From Ramlibacter sp. (GTDB lineage: Bacteria > Pseudomonadota > Gammaproteobacteria > Burkholderiales > Burkholderiaceae_C): a stretch of 38,714 nt of DNA. Shown here piece after piece: positions 1 through 6,351 of this stretch. Under the pieces are notes generated by a model. The model was not told the origin of the DNA, made no database searches, and saw only the letters and a program-made list of their open reading frames with translations. Where the stretch lies: assembly GCA_028292245.1 (NCBI GenBank), contig JAQGMS010000009.1:1-38714 (forward strand), written 5' to 3'. Made by a program: the position numbers and the translations under genes. Position 1 is the stretch's first letter. Every line of letters starts with the position of its first letter.

Positions 1-232
1 CGTTCATCCCCAGGCCCGGCGGAAAGAAGGCAACACGGTTCACCGCCTCGGTCAGGCCCAGGTACTCGAACATCTTGAAGATGTTGGGCCCGAGCTGGAT
101 GCCGGCGCCGATTTCCCCGAACGCGGCTGACTGCTCCAGCACCGTCACCGCATGGCCCTCGCGCGCAAGCACATAGGCGGCGGCCAGGCCACCGATGCCG
201 CCGCCCGCGATGAGTAGATTGAGCTGGGCCAT
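1..232 (-). CDS. FAD-dependent aromatic monooxygenase, N-terminal part (cut by window edge)
   Basis: Only the first 77 residues lie in the window; the rest is beyond the left edge. The N-terminus is a Rossmann FAD-binding segment, with GGGIGG at residues 10-15 and an acidic residue closing the second strand (VTVLEQS). It is followed by a FGEIGAGIQLGPN stretch typical of the salicylate hydroxylase / 3-hydroxybenzoate 6-hydroxylase / UbiH-like flavoprotein monooxygenases. These use NAD(P)H and O2 to hydroxylate an aromatic ring in the cytoplasm. The exact substrate cannot be read from this fragment. The gene is divergent from a MarR regulator, a common arrangement for aromatic catabolic monooxygenases. 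No clear Shine-Dalgarno precedes the ATG. A promoter-like pair and a palindrome lie just upstream. The family call is firm; a gentisate-pathway role is only a guess. Confidence 0.82.
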   Translation of the reverse strand, partial: MAQLNLLIAGGGIGGLAAAYVLAREGHAVTVLEQSAAFGEIGAGIQLGPNIFKMFEYLGLTEAVNRVAFFPPGLGMN

Positions 233-262
233 TCGTGGTCGTGCCGTTGCGATTTCGCTGAA

Positions 263-297
263 ATGCTAAGCATACATATTATTTCGAGAATCAACAA
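263..297 (-). promoter_or_regulatory. promoter and likely MarR operator of the leftward monooxygenase gene
   Basis: On the minus strand TTGTTG (292-297) and TATGCT (269-274) are separated by 17 bases, a reasonable sigma-70 promoter placing transcription start about 30 bases before the monooxygenase ATG. The 11-bp palindrome ATGCTAAGCAT (263-273) overlaps the -10 box and start site, where a repressor would block polymerase. That the divergent MarR protein binds it is inference. Confidence 0.45.
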
Positions 298-311
298 GCA
301 AAGACGCTGGC

Positions 312-317
312 TACACT
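312..317 (+). promoter_or_regulatory. possible -10 box of marR, suggesting a leaderless transcript
   Basis: TACACT lies six bases before the marR ATG at 324, and there is no Shine-Dalgarno in between. If it is the -10 box, transcription would start at or next to the ATG. No convincing -35 box is visible at 16-18 bases, so the assignment is weak. Confidence 0.3.
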
Positions 318-323
318 CGTCCC

Positions 324-761
324 ATGGCCAAGAGTTTCGATTTCCAGCACGCGCCCGGGCACCTCATCCGCCGCGCACACCAGCTTGCAGTGGCCCTCTT
401 CATGGAAGAGACCGGGGACTTCGACGTCACGCCGGTCCAGTTCGCCATCCTCAACGCGCTGATGGAGGATCCGGGAGAGGACCAGGTGACGCTGGCCGGG
501 AAGGTGGCCTTCGACGCGGCGACTTTCGGATCGGTGATCGGCCGGCTCGGCGCCAAGGGCTGGGTGCGGCGCGAACCGGACGCGAGCGACCGCCGTCGCA
601 AACTGCTATGGGTGACCGCCGAAGGCGAGCAAGCGGCGCTGCGGATGAAGCGCGCGGTCACCAAGGTGCAAGGCCGGATCCTCGGGCCACTGAATCCAGC
701 GGAGCGCCAGCAGCTTGTGAAGTTGCTCGGCAAGCTGGTTGCCGGGCACGAGGCGGGCTAG
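324..761 (+). CDS. MarR family transcriptional regulator
   Basis: This is a 145-residue winged-helix regulator, normal MarR length. The recognition region is about residues 55-78, followed by a wing (about 82-98) carrying the hallmark acidic-basic cluster DRRR at 89-92 (REPDASDRRRK). MarR proteins are homodimers that leave DNA when an aromatic ligand binds. Its divergent position to a flavin monooxygenase suggests it represses that gene and perhaps itself through the palindrome between them. The next gene rightward is convergent, so marR is probably monocistronic. The ATG at 324 is the start that gives a canonical N-terminus. There is no Shine-Dalgarno, so the message may be leaderless. The ligand is unknown. 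Confidence 0.9.
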   Translation: MAKSFDFQHAPGHLIRRAHQLAVALFMEETGDFDVTPVQFAILNALMEDPGEDQVTLAGKVAFDAATFGSVIGRLGAKGWVRREPDASDRRRKLLWVTAEGEQAALRMKRAVTKVQGRILGPLNPAERQQLVKLLGKLVAGHEAG

Positions 762-815
762 GTAGTCTGCGCGGCAGAACGTGTCGCTCGCGGGGGGCAG
801 GACGCGCGGGGGAGC

Positions 816-916
816 GGGCCAGGGACGCCGGGGTCCGGCTCCACTCGTGTCCCCCGTCGCCCTATGGGCTTCCTCCTCCTTGACCTCGCGGAGCCGGTCC
901 CCGGCATCCCTGGCCC
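816..916. repeat. large hairpin 1 of a paired-hairpin intergenic element
   Basis: Arms 816-841 and 891-916 are reverse complements at 24 of 26 positions. They enclose a 49-base loop that contains CGTCGCCCTATGGGC at 855-869. That 15-mer is the exact reverse complement of a segment in the loop of the second hairpin (1006-1020). The stretch 762-1094 lies between the convergent marR and ABM genes and holds no convincing gene: short open frames cross it on both strands but follow the inverted repeats. It could act as a two-way transcription barrier, a structured RNA or a mobile repeat. I cannot tell which. Confidence 0.8.
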
Positions 917-960
917 TTCGGGCGTGCGCAAGGTTTGAACTTCCCCACAGGCGATGAGGG

Positions 961-1057
961 CTCGGGCCGGCGGGTGCCCTGCGCCCGTAAGTAAAGGGGG
1001 AGTACGCCCATAGGGCGACGGAGGACATGAAGGGCGCAGGGTACCCGCCGGCCCGAG
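961..1057. repeat. large hairpin 2 of a paired-hairpin intergenic element
   Basis: Arms 961-986 and 1032-1057 are reverse complements at 25 of 26 positions, with a 45-base loop (987-1031). The loop carries GCCCATAGGGCGACG (1006-1020), the exact reverse complement of the loop motif of hairpin 1. Read on the opposite strand, hairpin 2 therefore has the same loop motif as hairpin 1 but a different stem sequence. The two units look like head-to-head members of one family with a conserved loop and a variable, base-paired stem. Confidence 0.8.
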
Positions 1058-1094
1058 GCCGCCCACGCAGCACATGGGTTTTCTGCCGCGCAGA

Positions 1095-1394
1095 CTAGCT
1101 CTTAGCCAAGAGCGTGAAGTGCTGCACTACCGGCGGGCTCGCGAAAAACGGTCCGATGATCGCGCGCCATTGCGGAAACAATGGCCCTTCGCGAAACGCT
1201 ACCGTGTGGTCTTCCAGCGTGTCCCAGAAGATCTGCAGCACGTAGCGCTCGGGCGACTCGATCCCCTTGTTGACCTTGTAGCCGCGCATGCCCTTGGCGT
1301 TGACCATCACGGTGGTGAGGGCGCGCTGGATCGCCTCGTCGAAGGCGGCCTGCTGGCCGGGCGGGATCCGGATCTCCGCGATTTCGAGAATCAT
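1095..1394 (-). CDS. antibiotic biosynthesis monooxygenase (ABM) domain protein
   Basis: This 99-residue protein is a single dimeric alpha/beta-barrel ABM domain. It shows the usual start MILEIAEIRIPPGQQAAFDEAI, a central YVLQIFWDTLEDH segment and a C-terminal FTLLAKS strand. Such small proteins include cofactor-free monooxygenases, heme-degrading enzymes and many of unknown function. It is the last gene of the leftward Rieske operon, ten bases after the ferredoxin stop, so it probably acts on a product or intermediate of that pathway. The family is clear; the reaction is not. Transcription would run next into the paired-hairpin element. Confidence 0.82.
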   Translation of the reverse strand: MILEIAEIRIPPGQQAAFDEAIQRALTTVMVNAKGMRGYKVNKGIESPERYVLQIFWDTLEDHTVAFREGPLFPQWRAIIGPFFASPPVVQHFTLLAKS

Positions 1395-1404
1395 GGGTCG
1401 CTTT

Positions 1405-1728
1405 CTAATACTGGGTGTCGGGCAAGTCTACCGTCAGGCCGTCCAGCGCGTCGGTGAGATCGATCTGGCAGGACAGGCGGCTGTTGGCCTGGCGCGGCAC
1501 GGCGGTGAATTCGAGCATCGCGTGTTCCTCCGCGAAGACGGGCGGCAACCGGCCGGCGTAGGGTTCACGCACGAAGACATGGCAAGTACCGCAGGTCATC
1601 ATGCCGCCGCAGTCGGCTGCGATGCCCGCGACATCGGCGGCCACTGCCGCCTGCATCAGGCTCTGCCCGGTCCTGCATTGCAGCGCCGTGCCGGTGCCGC
1701 CGCTGCTGACGAAATGCACGGTGATCAT
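1405..1728 (-). CDS. [2Fe-2S] ferredoxin, adrenodoxin/putidaredoxin type
   Basis: The 107-residue protein has the four cluster ligands C40, C46, C49 and C87 (C-x5-C-x2-C-x37-C), the spacing of adrenodoxin/putidaredoxin-type ferredoxins, and normal length. It would pass single electrons from a reductase to an oxygenase in the cytoplasm. Its start codon shares one base with the stop of the glutamine-synthetase-like gene, so the two are translationally coupled. The Rieske oxygenase two genes upstream is the obvious electron acceptor. No ferredoxin reductase is visible in this window, so one must be supplied from elsewhere. Partner assignment is inferred from position. Confidence 0.9.
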   Translation of the reverse strand: MITVHFVSSGGTGTALQCRTGQSLMQAAVAADVAGIAADCGGMMTCGTCHVFVREPYAGRLPPVFAEEHAMLEFTAVPRQANSRLSCQIDLTDALDGLTVDLPDTQY

Positions 1729-3206
1729 CAGAAGCGGCTGAAATATTCGCGCCGCTGGAAATCGTCCTTGTCCTCGGCCTGCTCGAAGCGGTTCAGCTCG
1801 AACCGCTTGATGCGGGTGAAGTAGTCGACGAACGGCTGGCCGAAGCCTGCGGTCAGAACCGTGTCCGCCCGTAGCGCCTCCAGCGCTTCGCCCAGGCTGG
1901 CCGGAAGTTTCGCGGCCGACGACGCATAAGGCGCGTCGGTCGCCGCCGGCGCCGTCAAGCGTCGCTGGATGCCGTCGAGGCCGGCGTGGATTTGCGAGCC
2001 CAGGTAGAGGTAAGGATTGGCCGTGGGTTCACCGATGCGGTTTTCGACGCGCGTGGCGGCATCACCGCATTCGCCGATGACGCGCAGCATCGCGCCGCGG
2101 TTGTCCCGGCCCCACAACACCGATTGCGGCGCCAGCGCGTTGGGGCGAAAGCGCCCGAAGCCGTTGACGGTGGGCGTGCAGAACACCGCCATCGCGCGCG
2201 CGTGTTCCAGCAGGCCGGCCAGGAATTGCGCGCCTGTTTCGGACAGGGTGTGGCGGGCATCGGCGGGCGTGGTGCCAGCCGGTGGCGCGTCGCAGCGAAA
2301 GACGTTTTCGCCGCTCTTCGCATCGACCAGGGATTGATGCAGGTGCCAGCCGCTGGACATGATGTTGGGAAAGGGAGGGCGGCACATGAAGCTGGCGTGG
2401 TAGCCGGCCCGGCGCAACGCCTGCTTCACGCCATTGCGGAAAAGCACCATGTTGTCGGCCGCCGTCAGCGCGTCGGTGACGTCGAACACTGCCTCGACCT
2501 GGCTGGGGCCGAGTTCGATTTCCAGCGACAGCAGCGGCAGGCCCAATGCCTGCGCTGTGTGCTGCACGATCCGCAGCGGCTCCTCGGCCATGTCGTACCA
2601 GGCCTCGGTGAGCAGGTTGTAGCCGGGGTGGATCATGCTCACGGCCGGCGGCGCGCCGGGCCACGCGGCCTGCAGGGGATCGAGCTGGTCGCGCGTGTCT
2701 TCGATGCGATAGATATGGAACTCGATCTCCAGGCCGCACCTCATGGCAAGCCCGGCCTGCGCCAGGCGTCCCAGTGCGCGCTGCAATACGCGCCGCGTGT
2801 CCAGTTCCACCGGTTCGCCGTTCTGGAACCAGGGTTGGCCGCGGACCCAGCCGGTCCCGGCTGTCCACGGCAATTGCCGGAAGCTGTCCGGATCCGCCAG
2901 CAGCAGCAGGTTGCTCGCGAATTCGAAGCCGGGCAGGCCGGCCGTGCCACCGGGTTCGAACACGTTGTACGCCGTGCGGTCCGAGCTGTCCTTGAGCATC
3001 AGCGTGCTGACCAGGCCGACGCCCTCGCGCATTGCGCGTTCCGCGGCCGATGCCACCAATGTCTTGCCGCGCGTGACACCGTGCAGGTCGCACCAGGCGA
3101 AGCGCACCAGCTCCAGCCCGGTCGCGCCGATCAACCGTGCCGTTTGCTGGAGCGCTTGCTCGCGCCGCGCGTCGTGGATGCCGCAGCGCTCAGCGAACGA
3201 GCTCAT
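1728..3206 (-). CDS. glutamine synthetase family ligase (gamma-glutamylamide synthetase-like)
   Basis: At 492 residues this is a GS-fold ligase: an N-terminal beta-grasp region (about 25-115) and a catalytic C-terminal domain. Metal- and nucleotide-site motifs are visible: E160/E162 in GLEIEFHIY, E231 and E238, H288 and H290 in GWHLHQS, R370, and the RVENRIGEPTANPYL block at 386-400. It lacks the adenylylation-loop region of GlnA and resembles the PuuA / GMAS / aniline-pathway (TdnQ, AtdA1) branch, which joins glutamate to an amine using ATP. Its first 17 bases overlap the end of the Rieske oxygenase gene, and its stop overlaps the ferredoxin start. This tight coupling to an oxygenase is the main hint that the substrate is an amine to be oxidised. 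The specific amine is unknown. Confidence 0.85.
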   Translation of the reverse strand: MSSFAERCGIHDARREQALQQTARLIGATGLELVRFAWCDLHGVTRGKTLVASAAERAMREGVGLVSTLMLKDSSDRTAYNVFEPGGTAGLPGFEFASNLLLLADPDSFRQLPWTAGTGWVRGQPWFQNGEPVELDTRRVLQRALGRLAQAGLAMRCGLEIEFHIYRIEDTRDQLDPLQAAWPGAPPAVSMIHPGYNLLTEAWYDMAEEPLRIVQHTAQALGLPLLSLEIELGPSQVEAVFDVTDALTAADNMVLFRNGVKQALRRAGYHASFMCRPPFPNIMSSGWHLHQSLVDAKSGENVFRCDAPPAGTTPADARHTLSETGAQFLAGLLEHARAMAVFCTPTVNGFGRFRPNALAPQSVLWGRDNRGAMLRVIGECGDAATRVENRIGEPTANPYLYLGSQIHAGLDGIQRRLTAPAATDAPYASSAAKLPASLGEALEALRADTVLTAGFGQPFVDYFTRIKRFELNRFEQAEDKDDFQRREYFSRF

Positions 3207-4581
3207 TCCGCTCCCGAACGGCTGGGCGGGCCCACGGCGCGCCGTCGCGCTTTGCCTTCACCTGTTCGCGCCACCATGTCGGCCAGGCGCCGGCCGGTGC
3301 GATGCCGTCCACGGTGTCCGGTCCCGTCATGGCAGCAGCCTGGGCCGCATCGGCAACGCCCGGCGCGACGCCGCCGGCCTGCACGGTTTCGATCGCCTTC
3401 AGCAGGGTCCGGCGATTCGCCATGATGACCTTGTCGCTGGTGCCGAGATGTTCGCGCGTCCGGTCCTGGATCGGGCCCATGCCTTCGACGGCCCACTGGT
3501 CATGTACGTTGATGTCGTCTTCGCCCATGCCCAGGTAGGTCTGCGTCAACTGCTCCTGCGGGTCGAAGCCCCAATGGTTGTGGCGGCCGGACTTCGGGAT
3601 GTAGTCGGGCAACTGGATGTATTGCAGCCGCTGGTTGCGCATCGCCTCCTTGTCCACCGGCCCGGCAAAGCTGGTGAAGATCGAGTACCAGTAGGTGTGC
3701 GTGTCATCGACCGGCAGGTGCAATTGGGTGATGGTCAGCGTTTCCGACAGCGGGATGACGAACGTGTTCGGAAAGATCGACTGCGTGATTCGAACGTGCG
3801 TGAGCTCATCGGTCATCGGCCTCAGCGCAGTGACCTGCATGCCCCACGGCGCAGGTTCGAAGCTGATCTCGGGCTGGTGGAACTCGCGCATGATGCGCGT
3901 CATCGGCCAGCGCTCGCCGGCGAATTGCCCGGCGCTGGCGCTGCGGAACTGCTTGCCGGCCGCGTTCTGGCCGATCTCTTCCAGCGGCTCGTCGTACAGG
4001 AAGCGATGCAGGAACGAGGGATGGGCCGGATCGATGCCCACTTCCACGGCCTGCAGCCAGTTGCATTGCCACAGGCCCTTGAAGGCGAAGGTGTGGGAAG
4101 AGGGCGCCGCGAAGCAATCGAACTCAGGGAACGGCGGCGCCGCCTTGCCTTCCTCACCCAGCCACGCGAACAGGATGCCGCTCTTCTCGAGCACGGGATA
4201 GCTGCGCTGGCGCACGCGTTCGCACAATTTGCTGCCGGCGGGCTCGGCCGGCGTGTCCAGGCAGGCGCCGTTGACGTCGAACTTCCAGCCGTGGAAGGGG
4301 CAGCGCAAACCGTCGCCTTCGTTGCGCCCGAACGAGAGGTCGGCGCCGCGATGCGGGCAAGCGCGATCCAGCAGGCCCCAGGCACCTCGCGCGTCCTTGA
4401 ACAGCACCAGGTCCTGGCCCAGCGCCCGCACTGCCTTGACGGCGCGCACCGCCATGCGCGGGTCCAGCACCGGATCGAATTCATCCACCAGCGCGACCGG
4501 CTGCCAGTAGCTGCGCATCACGGCCCCGCAGGGTGTGCCGGGCCCGATGCGCGTGATCAATTCATTCTGTTCGGCCTTCAT
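3190..4581 (-). CDS. Rieske non-heme iron oxygenase, alpha subunit (phthalate dioxygenase-like)
   Basis: The protein is 463 residues from the ATG at 4581, which has AGGAG five bases upstream. A longer frame back to 4641 has no such site and runs into the divergent maiA start. The Rieske [2Fe-2S] ligands are C75-x-H77 and C94-x2-H97 (CPHRG and CPFHGW). The mononuclear iron site is NWLQAVEVGIDPAHPSFLH, with H187 and H192 as ligands and D184 as likely bridging acid. Length and layout fit the single-subunit phthalate/vanillate-type oxygenases. First gene of a four-gene leftward operon with a GS-like ligase, a ferredoxin and an ABM protein. It may hydroxylate or dealkylate an aromatic or amine substrate. 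No beta subunit or reductase is encoded nearby. Confidence 0.88.
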   Translation of the reverse strand: MKAEQNELITRIGPGTPCGAVMRSYWQPVALVDEFDPVLDPRMAVRAVKAVRALGQDLVLFKDARGAWGLLDRACPHRGADLSFGRNEGDGLRCPFHGWKFDVNGACLDTPAEPAGSKLCERVRQRSYPVLEKSGILFAWLGEEGKAAPPFPEFDCFAAPSSHTFAFKGLWQCNWLQAVEVGIDPAHPSFLHRFLYDEPLEEIGQNAAGKQFRSASAGQFAGERWPMTRIMREFHQPEISFEPAPWGMQVTALRPMTDELTHVRITQSIFPNTFVIPLSETLTITQLHLPVDDTHTYWYSIFTSFAGPVDKEAMRNQRLQYIQLPDYIPKSGRHNHWGFDPQEQLTQTYLGMGEDDINVHDQWAVEGMGPIQDRTREHLGTSDKVIMANRRTLLKAIETVQAGGVAPGVADAAQAAAMTGPDTVDGIAPAGAWPTWWREQVKAKRDGAPWARPAVRERNELVR

Positions 4582-4627
4582 CCGGGCTCCTGCGAACTGC
4601 GTTGCCAGAAAGTTTATCCTCTTGCCT

Positions 4628-5269
4628 ATGAAGCTGTACAACTACTTCCGATCCTCCGCGTCCTTTCGGGTGCGCATCGCTCTCGAGCTCAAGGGGCTGG
4701 GCTACGACTACGTGCCCATTCACCTGGTCAAGGGCGAGCACAAGCAGCCGGGCTATGCCGCCGTGTCGCCCTCGATGCTGGTGCCGACCCTCGAACTCGA
4801 CGGCGGTGAGCACCTGAGCCAGTCGATGGCCATCATCGAGTACCTCGACGAAACCCATCCCGAGCCGCCGTTGTTGCCGCGTGACGCATTGGGCCGCGCC
4901 CGGGTGCGGGCGCTGGCGCAGTTGATTGCCTGCGAGATCCATCCGCTGAACAACCTGCGGGTGTTGAAGTACCTGGTGCGCGAACTGAAGGTGGATGAGG
5001 AAGCCAAGAACACCTGGTACCGGCATTGGGTCCGCGACGGGATGGAAGCCTTCGAGCGGGAACTGTCGGCGCTGCCCGCCTCGAAGTACTGCCATGGCGA
5101 CACGCCGACGCTGGCCGACTGCTGCCTGGTGCCGCAAATTTTCAACGGCCGGCGCCTGAATGCGAACTTCGATGGCCTCCCGCGCACGATGGCGGCCTTC
5201 GACGCGTGCATGGCCCATCCGGCATTCCAGAAGGCGCAGCCGTCGAGCTGCCCTGACAACGAGGCCTGA
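4628..5269 (+). CDS. maiA: maleylacetoacetate (or maleylpyruvate) isomerase, zeta-class GST
   Basis: This 213-residue protein is a zeta-class glutathione transferase: a thioredoxin-like N-domain (about 1-83) with the active-site signature SSASFRVRIAL at 9-19, a SQSMAIIEYLDE glutathione-binding segment, and an all-helical C-domain. The family cis-trans isomerises maleylacetoacetate to fumarylacetoacetate (tyrosine/homogentisate route) or maleylpyruvate to fumarylpyruvate (gentisate route) using glutathione. The signature usually reads SSCS; here Ala replaces Cys, and the first Ser is kept. MKLYNYF at 4628 is the family's normal start. It is divergent from the Rieske operon, and its stop abuts the pgeF start. 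Which of the two substrates it uses cannot be decided; a nearby flavin monooxygenase leaves gentisate possible. Confidence 0.88.
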   Translation: MKLYNYFRSSASFRVRIALELKGLGYDYVPIHLVKGEHKQPGYAAVSPSMLVPTLELDGGEHLSQSMAIIEYLDETHPEPPLLPRDALGRARVRALAQLIACEIHPLNNLRVLKYLVRELKVDEEAKNTWYRHWVRDGMEAFERELSALPASKYCHGDTPTLADCCLVPQIFNGRRLNANFDGLPRTMAAFDACMAHPAFQKAQPSSCPDNEA

Positions 5270-6043
5270 ATGGCGCTGCCCGCCGGCTGGATCGTGCCCG
5301 ACTGGCCCGCGCCGCCGAACGTGCGCGCGGCCTGCTCGACGCGCGTGGGCGGCCGATCGCGCGGCCCCTACGAGAGCCTGAATCTCGGCGAACACGTGGG
5401 TGACGACGTTGGCGCGGTCGCTGCGAACCGCGCCATCTTTTCGGACGCGCTTGGCGTGCGTCCGGTTTTCCTGGAGCAGGTGCATGGGCAGCAGACGCTG
5501 TTGCTCTCGGACACCACGCCGGACGGCACGCAAGCCGACGGATGCGTGGCGATCGCGCGCGGTCTGGCCTGCACGATCATGGTCGCGGATTGCCTGCCGG
5601 TGCTGTTCACCGTGGACAGCGGGTCGGTGGTGGCTGCCGCGCATGCCGGATGGCGTGGCTTGTCGGGCCAGCATGGACAGGGCGTGCTCGAGTCGGTGAC
5701 GCTGCAGCTCGGCGCTGTCGATGGCGCTCGCCCGGCCGAGTTGATGGCGTGGCTGGGCCCCTGCATCGGCCCGGAGGTGTTCGAAGTGGGTCCCGAGGTC
5801 AAGGCCGCGTTCGAGGCACACGATCCCGAGGCAGCGGCGCTGTTCAAGCCGCACGCCGCAGGCAAATGGCTGGCCGACCTGCCGGAACTGGCGCGCCGCC
5901 GCTTGCGGGCGCTGGGCGTCACGCGCATCTACGGCAACGACGGCAGCCGCGGCTGGTGCACCGTGAGCAATCCTTCAAGATTCTTTTCGCACCGGCGGGA
6001 CCGCGTCAGCGGCCGCTTCGCCGCCGCTATCTGGCGGGCTTGA
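5270..6043 (+). CDS. pgeF: peptidoglycan editing factor PgeF (YfiH / laccase-domain family)
   Basis: The 257-residue protein matches the YfiH/DUF152 family in length. Metal-site residues are visible: H72 (QVHG), C108 (VADCLPVLF) and H125 (AAHAGWRG), plus the STRVGG start motif. PgeF removes mis-incorporated amino acids from UDP-MurNAc precursors, keeping muropeptides correct; older annotations call it polyphenol oxidase. The ATG directly follows the maiA stop with no gap, so the two are co-translated. Its position just upstream of phaC is a known Burkholderiales arrangement. Its last 69 bases overlap, in the opposite direction, the end of a small membrane-protein gene. Confidence 0.93.
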   Translation: MALPAGWIVPDWPAPPNVRAACSTRVGGRSRGPYESLNLGEHVGDDVGAVAANRAIFSDALGVRPVFLEQVHGQQTLLLSDTTPDGTQADGCVAIARGLACTIMVADCLPVLFTVDSGSVVAAAHAGWRGLSGQHGQGVLESVTLQLGAVDGARPAELMAWLGPCIGPEVFEVGPEVKAAFEAHDPEAAALFKPHAAGKWLADLPELARRRLRALGVTRIYGNDGSRGWCTVSNPSRFFSHRRDRVSGRFAAAIWRA

Positions 6044-6262
6044 CGCAGCCGCGGCGCGCTGCGCCAGCTCAGCCGCTTCGCGCGCCTTGATCGCCTTCTT
6101 GCGCGCCGGCGTTCCCATCAGATACATGAGGAGCGACACAGGCGCGGCGCCATAGAGTACAAAGGTGAAGAACGCGCCGAGCAAGCTGCCGATGGGGCTG
6201 GTGGCTTCCGCCACGGCCATCATGAGCGCAACATAGAGCCAGGCAATGATGACGAGGTACAT
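5975..6262 (-). CDS. small membrane protein of unknown function
   Basis: A 95-residue protein. Two hydrophobic helices are visible (about 1-20, and 27-50 with FFTFVLYGAAPVSLLMYLM). Then comes a basic stretch (TPARKKAIKAREAA) and a low-complexity Ala/Pro/Ser tail, so it is probably a two-pass inner-membrane protein with a cytoplasmic tail. I do not recognise a named family, although similar small proteins sit beside pgeF-phaC in this order as I recall. Its tail overlaps the end of pgeF on the other strand. No strong Shine-Dalgarno is seen before the ATG at 6262. It is divergent from phaC and shares that intergenic region. Confidence 0.6.
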   Translation of the reverse strand: MYLVIIAWLYVALMMAVAEATSPIGSLLGAFFTFVLYGAAPVSLLMYLMGTPARKKAIKAREAAELAQRAAAASSPPDSGGEAAADAVPPVRKES

Positions 6263-6281
6263 CAGGTAGAACGCGATTTAT

Positions 6282-6327
6282 TGTTGCACTGCAACATGAA
6301 AGCTGAGATACTTCGGGTTAACCCGAA
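6282..6327 (+). promoter_or_regulatory. phaC promoter with two palindromic operator candidates
   Basis: TTGCAC (6284-6289) and GATACT (6307-6312) are 17 bases apart, a good sigma-70 promoter. A 15-bp palindrome TGTTGCACTGCAACA (6282-6296) covers the -35 box. A perfect 16-bp palindrome TTCGGGTTAACCCGAA (6312-6327) covers the expected start site. The first resembles the TGC/GCA-type sites bound by the PHB-sensing repressor PhaR in other bacteria; that link is inference. The factor for the second is unknown. Confidence 0.6.
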
Positions 6328-6351
6328 TCAATACTGGGTACAGGAGACAAG

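Noticed and set aside
762-1094. Several short open frames on both strands in the gap after marR
   Set aside because: They follow the G/C-rich inverted repeats, are Pro/Arg/Ser-rich without any fold signature, and overlap each other in all frames. The stretch is better explained by the paired hairpins.
4582-4641. Longer N-terminus of the Rieske oxygenase
   Set aside because: It would overlap the divergent maiA start and lacks a ribosome site, whereas the ATG at 4581 has AGGAG at a good distance.
1986-4809. Long plus-strand open frames (up to 688 codons) opposite the GS-like and Rieske genes
   Set aside because: Antisense shadow frames caused by high G/C at third positions. The minus-strand products have clear catalytic motifs, whereas the shadows have none.
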